From: Pseudomonas sp.
GTDB lineage: Bacteria > Pseudomonadota > Gammaproteobacteria > Pseudomonadales > Pseudomonadaceae
Assembly (NCBI RefSeq): GCF_002796985.1
Contig: NZ_PEKX01000007.1
Span: 1,106,284-1,170,283 of the forward strand
DNA length: 64,000 bases
Reading direction: 5' to 3'
Below are positions 33,585 through 40,832 of the stretch, piece by piece (positions within the stretch are counted from its first letter, which is position 1; every line of letters starts with the position of its first letter). The notes beneath the pieces were generated by a model. That model was not told the origin of the DNA. It did no database searches and saw only the letters and a list, made by a program, of their open reading frames with translations. The translations under genes were made by a program, and so were the position numbers.

Positions 33585-35810
33585 TTGCCTCGTACAGGGA
33601 TGTTCGCGCTGGCCCTGGGATTGCTCGCGCTGCGCTGGATGCCGGCGCTTCCACCCGGCTGGGTTCTGCTGCTGCTCGCGCTGCTTGCGTTACCTCTGTT
33701 GTTCACCCGTGGTTACTTCGTCGGCCTGTTCCTGCTCGGTTTCGCCTGGGCCTGCCAGTCGGCGCAGTGGGCGCTGGAGGAGCGTTTGGCGCCGGATCTG
33801 GACGGCCGCACGCTATGGCTTGAGGGCAGGGTGGAGGGCTTGCCGGATCGCTCCGGAGCCTCGGTGCGCTTCGTGCTCGCTGATGCCTCCAGCCCTCGCG
33901 CGAAGGTTCCCGCCACGCTACGTCTGTCCTGGTTCGGCGGGCCGCCGGTGGAGGGCGGCGAGCGCTGGCGGCTGGCAGTGAAGCTCAAGCGCCCTCATGG
34001 CATGGTCAATGGCGCAGGCTTCGATTACGAGGCCTGGCTCACCGCCCAGCGTATCGGCGCCACCGGCAGTGTTAAGGACGGGCAACGCCTGGAGGCTTCC
34101 AGCGGCCCGCGTGCTTGGCGCGAAGCCTGGCGGCAGCGCTTGCTGGCGGTAGATGCACACGGTCGTTCCGGGGCTTTGGCGGCCCTGGTGCTGGGCGATG
34201 CTTCCGGGCTGACCACGGCGGACTGGCAGGTCCTGCAGGACACCGGAACCCTGCACCTGATGGTGATCTCCGGCTCGCACATCTCGCTGCTGGCCGGCTT
34301 GCTCTATGCGCTGGTTGCCGGGCTGGCGCGCTTCGGTTGCTGGCCGGTGCGCCTGCCCTGGTTGCCCTGTGCCTGCGGGCTGGCCGCCATCGGCGCCTGG
34401 GCCTACAGCCTGATGGCGGGATTCGAGGTGCCGTTGCAGCGCGCGTGCGTCATGGTCTCCATCGTCCTTTTCTGGCGTCTGCGCTACCGCCATCGCGGCC
34501 TGTGGACGCCTCTGCTGGGCGCCTTGCTGGCGGTGCTGCTGGCCGAGCCGCTGGTGGTGCTGTTGCCGGGCTTCTGGCTGTCCTATGCGTCGGTGGCGTT
34601 GCTGATCTTCGGCTTCTCGGGGCGGCTGGGGCGCTGGAGCGCCTGGCGCACCTGGCTGCGCGCGCAATGGCTGATGGCGGTCGGGCTGCTGCCAGCGTCC
34701 ATCGCCCTGGGCCTGCCGCTGAGCGTTTCCGGCGTGGTCGCCAACCTGATCGCGGTACCTTGGGTGGAGTTGGTCGTGGTGCCGTTGGCCCTGCTGGGGA
34801 GTCTGGCGCTTGGCATTCCCTGGCTGGGCGAATCCCTGCTCTGGGTGTCGGGTGGTCTTCTGGAATTGCTGTTCCGCCTGCTGGGCTGGATGGCCGAGCT
34901 GGCACCCGCCTGGCAGCCGGTAGCCGCGCCGACCTGGGCGGTGGCGCTGGCGATGCTGGGGACGCTCCTGCTGCTTGCGCCGGCCGGCGTGCCATTGCGT
35001 TCGCTGGGGCTGGCGATGTTCCTGCCGGTGTTCTGGCCGACAGTCTCGCTGCCCGCGCCGGGCATGGCCGAGATCCGCGTGCTGGATGTGGGGCAGGGGC
35101 TGTCGGTGCTGATCCGTACGCGCAGTCAGGTCTGGCTCTACGACACCGGGGCGCGCAATGGCGATTTCGACATCGGCGAGCGCGTGGTCGTGCCGACGCT
35201 GCGGAGCCTGGGCATCGGTCATCTGGATATGCTGGTGCTCAGTCACGCGGACAACGACCATGCCGGCGGCGCCTTGGCGGTGAAGCGCTCGCTGCGGCCG
35301 GCGCAGGTCGTCAGTGGTGAACCGGAGCGCCTCCCGAGGGAGTTGCAGGCGCACCCCTGTCGAGTCGAGGGCTGGGCTATCGACGGTGTTCGCCTCAGCA
35401 GTTGGACCTGGGCGGGCGCCAAGGAAAGCAATGACCGCTCCTGCGCGCTGGAAATCGAAGCCAACGGCGAGCGCATCCTGCTCACCGGCGACCTGCCGCA
35501 ACCCGCCGAACTGGCGTGGCTCGCGGCGCATCCCGGCGAGCATATCGACTGGTTGCTGGCCGGGCACCATGGCAGTCGCAGCTCCTCCGGGCCGGCGTTC
35601 CTGCGGGCAATCGGGCCGTCGACGGCGATCATCTCCCGCGGCGCCAACAACCCTTACGGCCATCCGCACCCGTCGGTCGTCGAGCGCTTCCGCGCGCTGG
35701 GCATGCGGATTCAGGATACGGCGGAGCAGGGCGCGCTGACCCTGACGCTCGGTGCCCATGGCGAGCTCCGGGGAGTGCGGGAAGGCGCACATTTCTGGCA
35801 GGAAAATTGA
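33585..35810 (+). CDS. comEC: DNA internalisation protein ComEC/Rec2
   Basis: About 741 residues. The N-terminal membrane segments are followed by an OB-like domain (LEGRVEGLPDRSG), the Competence domain with its membrane helices (HLMVISGSHISLLAGLLYAL), and a C-terminal metallo-beta-lactamase-like domain with SHADNDHAGG and GHHGSRSSSG. It forms the inner-membrane channel for single-stranded DNA in natural transformation. The start is uncertain: TTG 33585 has GGGAG eight bases upstream, ATG 33600 is next, and the open frame extends back to 33495. Confidence 0.92.
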   Translation: MPRTGMFALALGLLALRWMPALPPGWVLLLLALLALPLLFTRGYFVGLFLLGFAWACQSAQWALEERLAPDLDGRTLWLEGRVEGLPDRSGASVRFVLADASSPRAKVPATLRLSWFGGPPVEGGERWRLAVKLKRPHGMVNGAGFDYEAWLTAQRIGATGSVKDGQRLEASSGPRAWREAWRQRLLAVDAHGRSGALAALVLGDASGLTTADWQVLQDTGTLHLMVISGSHISLLAGLLYALVAGLARFGCWPVRLPWLPCACGLAAIGAWAYSLMAGFEVPLQRACVMVSIVLFWRLRYRHRGLWTPLLGALLAVLLAEPLVVLLPGFWLSYASVALLIFGFSGRLGRWSAWRTWLRAQWLMAVGLLPASIALGLPLSVSGVVANLIAVPWVELVVVPLALLGSLALGIPWLGESLLWVSGGLLELLFRLLGWMAELAPAWQPVAAPTWAVALAMLGTLLLLAPAGVPLRSLGLAMFLPVFWPTVSLPAPGMAEIRVLDVGQGLSVLIRTRSQVWLYDTGARNGDFDIGERVVVPTLRSLGIGHLDMLVLSHADNDHAGGALAVKRSLRPAQVVSGEPERLPRELQAHPCRVEGWAIDGVRLSSWTWAGAKESNDRSCALEIEANGERILLTGDLPQPAELAWLAAHPGEHIDWLLAGHHGSRSSSGPAFLRAIGPSTAIISRGANNPYGHPHPSVVERFRALGMRIQDTAEQGALTLTLGAHGELRGVREGAHFWQEN

Positions 35811-35881
35811 GACCGGGGCGGTCGGCTCGCCATGGCCCCTGTGCTAGAGTGGCGCCACTTTTTTTCAGGGGATTCACCACT

Positions 35882-36517
35882 GTGTGGGAACTGGTCAAAG
35901 CTGGCGGCTGGATGATGCTGCCGATCTTGCTGAGCTCCGTCGCTGCCATGGCGATCGTCGCCGAACGTCTCTGGACACTGCGCTTGAGCCGTGTGGCGCC
36001 GCCGCAACTGCTCGGTCAGGTGTGGAAGCAGATCAAGGACAAGAAGATGAACAGCCAGGCCCTCAAGGACCTGCGCGCGTCGTCTCCGCTGGGTGAAATC
36101 CTCGCCGCCGGTCTGGCCAACTCCAAGCACGGCCGCGAGATCATGAAGGAGTGCATCGAGGAGGCTGCGTCCCGCGTCATCCATGAGCTGGAGCGCTACC
36201 TCAATGCCCTGGGCACCATCGCCGCCATGGCCCCGCTGCTTGGCTTGCTGGGCACCGTGTTCGGCATGATCCAGATATTCAGCGCCTTCATGGGCGACGG
36301 CATGGCCAACGCGCCGATGCTCGCCGGCGGTATCTCCAAGGCCCTGATCACCACCGCGGCCGGCCTGATCGTGGCGATCCCGGCGGTGTTCTTCCACCGC
36401 TACCTGCTGCGCCGCGTCGATGAGCTGGTCATCGCCATGGAGCAGGAAGCCATCAAGCTGGTGGAAGTGACCCAGGGTGACCGCGAAGTCGACTTCGTCG
36501 AGGAAGGCAAAGCGTGA
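35882..36517 (+). CDS. ExbB/TolQ/MotA family proton channel protein
   Basis: A 211-residue inner-membrane protein with three membrane segments: residues 9-28, and the pair around GTIAAMAPLLGLLGTVFGMIQIF and ALITTAAGLIVAIPAVFFHRYLL, which is the MotA/TolQ/ExbB signature. Translation starts at GTG 35882. It pairs with the ExbD-like gene it overlaps (GTGA). Because lpxK follows with a one-base overlap, this ExbBD pair belongs to the lipid A/envelope operon rather than an iron-uptake locus; the energised partner is unknown. Confidence 0.92.
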   Translation: MWELVKAGGWMMLPILLSSVAAMAIVAERLWTLRLSRVAPPQLLGQVWKQIKDKKMNSQALKDLRASSPLGEILAAGLANSKHGREIMKECIEEAASRVIHELERYLNALGTIAAMAPLLGLLGTVFGMIQIFSAFMGDGMANAPMLAGGISKALITTAAGLIVAIPAVFFHRYLLRRVDELVIAMEQEAIKLVEVTQGDREVDFVEEGKA

Positions 36518-36963
36518 AATTCCGCCGTAGAGCGGGCGGAGCGGCCCGCGAGGACGTCTTCATCAACCTGGCGTCGCTGATCGACGTGATCTTCGTGCTG
36601 CTGCTGTTCTTCGTGGTTGCCACCTCGTTCACCAAGCCTTCGCAGCTCAAGGTCGAACTGCCCGAAGCAGTCAGCGGCACGCCGCCTGAAGCCACCGAGA
36701 TCAAGCAGCTGGAAATCTCCATCAGCCTCGAAGGTCACTACGCGCTCAACGGCCAGAGCCTGGCGCGCGACGACCTGGAAAACCTGATGAACGCCATGCA
36801 GCGCGAATCCGCCGGCGACAACAGCCTGCCGGTGGTGATTACCGCCGACGGCAAGGTGGACTACCAGTCCGTGGTCACCGCGATGGATGCCGCCGGCAAG
36901 CTGGGCTTCACCCACCTGCGCATCACCACCATCGAGTCCCGGGCGGACAAGAAGACCCCCTGA
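36514..36963 (+). CDS. ExbD/TolR family protein
   Basis: A 149-residue protein with a short basic N terminus, one membrane helix (LASLIDVIFVLLLFFVVATSF) holding the essential aspartate in LIDVIF, and a periplasmic ExbD/TolR domain (ITADGKVDYQSVVTAMDAAGKLGF). It works with the upstream ExbB-like protein to convert proton motive force. Start GTG 36514 overlaps the previous stop, and its own stop overlaps the lpxK start by one base. Confidence 0.93.
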   Translation: MKFRRRAGGAAREDVFINLASLIDVIFVLLLFFVVATSFTKPSQLKVELPEAVSGTPPEATEIKQLEISISLEGHYALNGQSLARDDLENLMNAMQRESAGDNSLPVVITADGKVDYQSVVTAMDAAGKLGFTHLRITTIESRADKKTP

Positions 36964-37961
36964 TGGCCTTCTCCGACCGCCTGCTCGACGCCTGGTACAA
37001 GGGCCACCCGGCCCTTGTTCTCCTCAGGCCGCTCGAACGGCTCTACCGGCGCGTCGCCCAAGGCCGCCGGCAGGATTTCCTCTCCGGCGCCAAGCCGGCC
37101 TACCGCGCTCCCGTGCCGATCATCGTGGTCGGCAACATCACAGTGGGTGGTACCGGCAAAACGCCGATGATCCTCTGGCTGATCGAGCACTGCCGCGCCC
37201 GTGGGCTGAAGGTTGGCGTGGTCAGTCGCGGCTACGGCGCCAAGCCGCCACAGACGCCCTGGCGCGTACGCGCCGAGCAGTCGGCGGCGGAGGCGGGCGA
37301 CGAGCCGCTGATGATCGTGCGCCGCAGCGGCGTGCCGCTGATGATCGACCCGGACCGCTCCAGCGCCGTGCGTGCGCTGCTGGCCGAGGAGCCGTTGGAC
37401 CTGATCCTCTGTGACGACGGCCTGCAACACTACCGTCTGGCACGTGACCTGGAGCTGGTGCTGATCGACGCCGCCCGTGGCCTGGGCAACGGGCGCTGCC
37501 TGCCCGCCGGGCCGCTGCGCGAACCCGCTGAGCGACTGGCCGAAGTCGACGCCGTGCTGCACAACGGCGCGCCGTCCGATCCGCCAGGCGCCTTCTCCTT
37601 CGTCCTGCGACCTTCTGCCCTGGTCAACCTGGCCAGCGGCGAGCGCCGTGGCGTCGAGCATTTCCCCGCAGGGCAAGCACTGCATGCCCTGGCCGGGATC
37701 GGTAATCCGCAGCGTTTCTTCAAGACGCTCGAGGCGCTAAACTGGCGGCCGATTCCGCATCCCTTCCCCGACCATGCGGCCTATACCGCCGAGCAGCTGC
37801 GCTTCACGCCGGAACTGCCGCTGGTCATGACCGAGAAGGACGCGGTGAAATGCCGGTCCTTCGCCGCGCCCGATTGGTGGTACCTCGCCGTCGAAGCGCA
37901 GCCGTCGCCGGCCTTCGTCGCCTGGTTCGACGTTCAGCTCGAGCGCCTGCTCGCCCGCTGA
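36963..37961 (+). CDS. lpxK: Tetraacyldisaccharide 4'-kinase LpxK
   Basis: A 332-residue membrane-associated kinase that phosphorylates the 4' position of the lipid A disaccharide. The N terminus carries the amphipathic region FSDRLLDAWYKGHPALVLLRPLERLYR, followed by the P-loop GNITVGGTGKTPM and the RGYG and DDGLQHYRLARD motifs. An ATG one base into the exbD stop shows tight coupling. It acts at the inner face of the cytoplasmic membrane. Confidence 0.96.
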   Translation: MAFSDRLLDAWYKGHPALVLLRPLERLYRRVAQGRRQDFLSGAKPAYRAPVPIIVVGNITVGGTGKTPMILWLIEHCRARGLKVGVVSRGYGAKPPQTPWRVRAEQSAAEAGDEPLMIVRRSGVPLMIDPDRSSAVRALLAEEPLDLILCDDGLQHYRLARDLELVLIDAARGLGNGRCLPAGPLREPAERLAEVDAVLHNGAPSDPPGAFSFVLRPSALVNLASGERRGVEHFPAGQALHALAGIGNPQRFFKTLEALNWRPIPHPFPDHAAYTAEQLRFTPELPLVMTEKDAVKCRSFAAPDWWYLAVEAQPSPAFVAWFDVQLERLLAR

Positions 37962-38015
37962 TCCGCCGTCGCCCGCATTCAAACTGTTCGCTGTTTATGC
38001 TCAAGGAACGCACCC

Positions 38016-38201
38016 ATGGACCCGAAACTCCTCGATATCCTCGCCTGTCCGCTGTGCAAGGGCCCGCTCAAGCTCACCGATGACAAGTCCGAGCTGATCT
38101 GCAAGACCGATGGCCTGGCCTACCCGGTGCGCGACGGCATCCCGGTGATGCTCGAAGGCGAGGCGCGCACCCTGAACGTCGACGAGCGTCTGGACAAGTA
38201 A
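38016..38201 (+). CDS. Trm112-like zinc ribbon protein (UPF0434/YcaR)
   Basis: A 61-residue protein with one CPLCKGPL zinc-knuckle half and the family core LICKTDGLAYPVRDGIPVMLEGEAR. The YcaR family resembles Trm112 and always sits between lpxK and kdsB in gammaproteobacteria. Its role is not established. It starts 54 bases after lpxK and ends four bases before kdsB. Confidence 0.93.
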   Translation: MDPKLLDILACPLCKGPLKLTDDKSELICKTDGLAYPVRDGIPVMLEGEARTLNVDERLDK

Positions 38202-38205
38202 CGCC

Positions 38206-38970
38206 ATGACCCAGGCCTACACCGTCGTCATTCCCGCCCGCTACGCCTCCACGCGCCTGCCCGGCAAGCCGCTGCAGGACATCGCCGGCAAGCCGATGAT
38301 CCAGCACGTCTGGGCGCAGGCCGGTAAGAGTTCGGCCACCCAGGTGGTGGTTGCCACCGATGACCAGCGCATCTTCGATGCCTGCCTGGGCTTCGGCGCG
38401 CAGGTCGTGCTGACCCGCGCCGACCACAACTCCGGCACCGACCGCCTGGCGGAAGTCGCCGACGCGCTGGGCCTGGCTGATGACGCCATCGTGGTCAACG
38501 TGCAGGGTGACGAGCCGCTGGTACCGCCGTCGATCATCGATCAGGTGGCCGCCAACCTGGCGGCGCATCCGGAAGCGGGCATTGCCACTCTGTGCGAGGA
38601 AATTCACGAACCGGCCGCGCTGTTCAACCCGAACATCGTCAAGGTGGTGAGCGACAAGAACGGCCTGGCGCTGACCTTCAGCCGCGCCACGCTGCCCTGG
38701 GCGCGCGACGCCTTCGCGGTGAACCGCGAAAGCCTGCCGGCCAACGTACCGTATCGCCGCCACATCGGCATCTACGCCTACCGTGCACGCTTCCTGCGTG
38801 ATTTCGTGGCCTGGGGCCCGTGCTGGCTGGAGGATACCGAGTGCCTGGAGCAGTTGCGCGCGCTCTGGCATGGCGTGCGCATCCACGTGGCTGACGCCCT
38901 GGAGGCGCCGCAGGCCGGCGTTGATACCGCGGAAGACCTGGAGCGCGTGCGGCGCATCCTGGGGGCCTGA
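38206..38970 (+). CDS. kdsB: 3-deoxy-manno-octulosonate cytidylyltransferase KdsB
   Basis: A 254-residue CMP-KDO synthetase that activates KDO for transfer to lipid A. The N-terminal nucleotide-binding motif is VVIPARYASTRLPGKPL; VVNVQGDEPLVPP carries the metal-binding aspartate. Length is standard. It overlaps the next gene by one base (TGATG). Confidence 0.97.
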   Translation: MTQAYTVVIPARYASTRLPGKPLQDIAGKPMIQHVWAQAGKSSATQVVVATDDQRIFDACLGFGAQVVLTRADHNSGTDRLAEVADALGLADDAIVVNVQGDEPLVPPSIIDQVAANLAAHPEAGIATLCEEIHEPAALFNPNIVKVVSDKNGLALTFSRATLPWARDAFAVNRESLPANVPYRRHIGIYAYRARFLRDFVAWGPCWLEDTECLEQLRALWHGVRIHVADALEAPQAGVDTAEDLERVRRILGA

Positions 38971-39434
38971 TGAAGGTCCTGTTCGTTTGCCTGGGCAACA
39001 TCTGCCGCTCGCCCACCGCCGAGGGTGTATTCCGCCACAAGGTCCGCGAAGCGGGCCTGGAGCAGCGGGTCGAAATTGACTCGGCCGGTACCGGTGACTG
39101 GCATGTTGGCAAGGCGCCGGACGCGCGCACCCGCGCCGCCGCGCTGCGCCGTGGCTATGACCTGTCGGACCTGCGGGCACGGCAGGTCAGCGTCGCCGAC
39201 TTCTCCCGCTATGACCTGGTCCTGGCCATGGACAGCGCCAACCTGCGCGACCTGAAACACCTGCGAGGCAGCATCGGCAAGGCGGAGCTGGACCTGTTCC
39301 TGCGCCGCTACGAGCTGGAAATCGACGAAGTCCCCGATCCGTATTACGGCGGCGAGGACGGGTTCGAGCAGGTGTTGGACTTGATCGAAAAGGCTTGCGA
39401 CGGCCTGCTGACGGAAGTGAAGGGGCGCCTGTGA
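38970..39434 (+). CDS. Low molecular weight protein-tyrosine phosphatase
   Basis: A 154-residue LMW-PTP with the catalytic CX5R loop VCLGNICRSP (Cys7, Arg13) at the N terminus and the general acid in VPDPYYGGEDGFEQVLDL. Cytosolic. In other bacteria such phosphatases control capsule or envelope kinases; no kinase gene lies in this window. The position between kdsB and murB is conserved in Pseudomonas. It overlaps murB by four bases. Confidence 0.94.
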   Translation: MKVLFVCLGNICRSPTAEGVFRHKVREAGLEQRVEIDSAGTGDWHVGKAPDARTRAAALRRGYDLSDLRARQVSVADFSRYDLVLAMDSANLRDLKHLRGSIGKAELDLFLRRYELEIDEVPDPYYGGEDGFEQVLDLIEKACDGLLTEVKGRL

Positions 39435-40450
39435 CGCTGCAACTGCAAGAGCATGTTTCCCTCAAGCCCTACAACACCTTCGGTGTCGAGGTCGCGGCGC
39501 GCTGGTTCGGCCAGGCTCACGACGATGCCGAGGTGCGTGCGGGTATCGCCGGCGCCGCTGAAAAGGGGCTGCCGCTGATGGTGATCGGTGGCGGCAGCAA
39601 CCTGCTGCTGACCCGAGACGTCGAGGCGCTGGTGATGCGCATGGCCTCCCGTGGCGTCCGCGTCCTCAGTGACGATGGCGAGCGCGTGGTGGTGGAGGCG
39701 GAAGCTGGCGAAGTGTGGGATGACTTCGTGCGCTGGACCCTGTCCCAGGGCTTTGGCGGGCTGGAAAACCTCAGCCTGATTCCCGGTACCGTGGGCGCTG
39801 CGCCGATGCAGAACATCGGCGCGTATGGCGTCGAGATCAAGGATGTATTCGCCGGCCTGACCGCGCTGGACCGCGAGAGCGGGGAGCTGCACGAGTTCGG
39901 TCTGGAAGACTGCGCCTTTGCCTACCGTGAAAGTCGCTTCAAGCGTGAGCCGGGCCGCTGGCTGATCCTGCGGGTGCGTTTTGCGCTGAGTCGCGCAGCG
40001 GAGCTGCATCTGGGCTACGGCCCGGTGCGCCAGCGTCTGGCGGAGGAGGGCGTGACCGCGCCGACCCCGACCGATGTTTCGCGGGTAATCTGCGCGATCC
40101 GCCGTGAGAAGCTCCCTGACCCGGCGCTGTTGGGTAATGCCGGCAGTTTCTTCAAGAACCCGGTGGTGTCCGCCGATCAGGCCGACGCTCTGCATCAGCG
40201 CTACAGCGATCTGGTGGCCTATCCGCAAGGCGATGGCCAGATGAAGCTGGCTGCTGGCTGGCTGATTGACAAGGCAGGCTGGAAGGGCTTTCGCGACGGG
40301 GCAGCTGGTGTGCATGCCCAACAGGCGCTGGTCCTGGTCAATTACGGAGGTGCCACGGGGGTGCAATTGCACACGTTGGCCACGCGCATTCGTGACGATA
40401 TCCAGCAGCGCTTTGGCGTGGAGTTGGAGATGGAGCCGAATCTCTACTGA
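39431..40450 (+). CDS. murB: UDP-N-acetylenolpyruvoylglucosamine reductase MurB
   Basis: A 339-residue FAD enzyme that makes UDP-MurNAc with NADPH. Motifs: YNTFGVEVAARWF near the N terminus, FAD-binding VIGGGSNLLL, GTVGAAPMQNIGAYGVE, and the catalytic serine region GNAGSFFKNPVV. Translation begins at GTG 39431 inside the end of the phosphatase gene. Length equals the P. aeruginosa protein. It is the last gene of the run that starts with comEC/exbB. Confidence 0.96.
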   Translation: MTLQLQEHVSLKPYNTFGVEVAARWFGQAHDDAEVRAGIAGAAEKGLPLMVIGGGSNLLLTRDVEALVMRMASRGVRVLSDDGERVVVEAEAGEVWDDFVRWTLSQGFGGLENLSLIPGTVGAAPMQNIGAYGVEIKDVFAGLTALDRESGELHEFGLEDCAFAYRESRFKREPGRWLILRVRFALSRAAELHLGYGPVRQRLAEEGVTAPTPTDVSRVICAIRREKLPDPALLGNAGSFFKNPVVSADQADALHQRYSDLVAYPQGDGQMKLAAGWLIDKAGWKGFRDGAAGVHAQQALVLVNYGGATGVQLHTLATRIRDDIQQRFGVELEMEPNLY

Positions 40451-40469
40451 GATTGCTTCGGATGCGAAG

Positions 40470-40497
40470 AAGGGGATGCCGGTGCATCCCCTTTTTT
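40470..40497 (+). terminator. Terminator of murB
   Basis: Stem AAGGGGATGC (40470-40479) and GCATCCCCTT (40484-40493), loop CGGT, T tract 40492-40497. It has the same arms as the rne terminator 300 bases away. Confidence 0.93.
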
Positions 40498-40578
40498 GTG
40501 CTTCCAGGCTCTCGATTAGCCCCGCGCTGACGACATGAGCGGGGCGTAGGAGCAACTGTCTTTCTCTGAAAGTCCGTG

Positions 40579-40685
40579 CCTGGAATTTCCCTCTACCTAA
40601 CTCTGGCTGCGCGCCCTCTCCCTTCGGAGCGGGGCGCGCAGCCAGGGCGTGGGGAGAGGGTTGGGGCCCGTGTAGAGTTTCCAGG
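40579..40685. repeat. Nested inverted-repeat element between murB and rne
   Basis: Outer arms CCTGGAA (40579-40585) with TTCCAGG (40679-40685); middle arms CTCTAC (40591-40596) with GTAGAG (40672-40677); inner arms CTGGCTGCGCGCC (40603-40615) with GGCGCGCAGCCAG (40633-40645), which are perfect. The whole could fold into one long hairpin. No open frame lies inside. It abuts the REP pair at 40685. Confidence 0.75.
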
Positions 40686-40755
40686 TAGGAGCGGACTCTG
40701 TCCGCGATGACTTCCGGCGCGATGCGAATCTATCGCGGACAAAGTCCGCTCCTAC
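40685..40755. repeat. REP-type inverted pair, second copy
   Basis: Two inverted 24-base units at 40685-40708 and 40732-40755, same consensus as the pair at 32816-32906, separated by 23 bases. A lone partial unit start (GTAGGAGC) lies near 40546. The interval from 40451 to 40832 contains only terminators and repeats. Confidence 0.88.
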
Positions 40756-40787
40756 GAAAGAGGCGGGTCCGTAGTGTAAGAACAATA

Positions 40788-40817
40788 AAAAAGGGGATGC
40801 AGATGCATCCCCTTTTT
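40788..40817. terminator. Bidirectional terminator downstream of rne
   Basis: A 13-base perfect stem AAAAAGGGGATGC (40788-40800) and GCATCCCCTTTTT (40805-40817) with loop AGAT. It has T tracts on both strands. It ends rne, whose stop is at 40833, and could back up the murB terminator. Confidence 0.93.
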
Positions 40818-40832
40818 CAGATCAGGAAGCTA

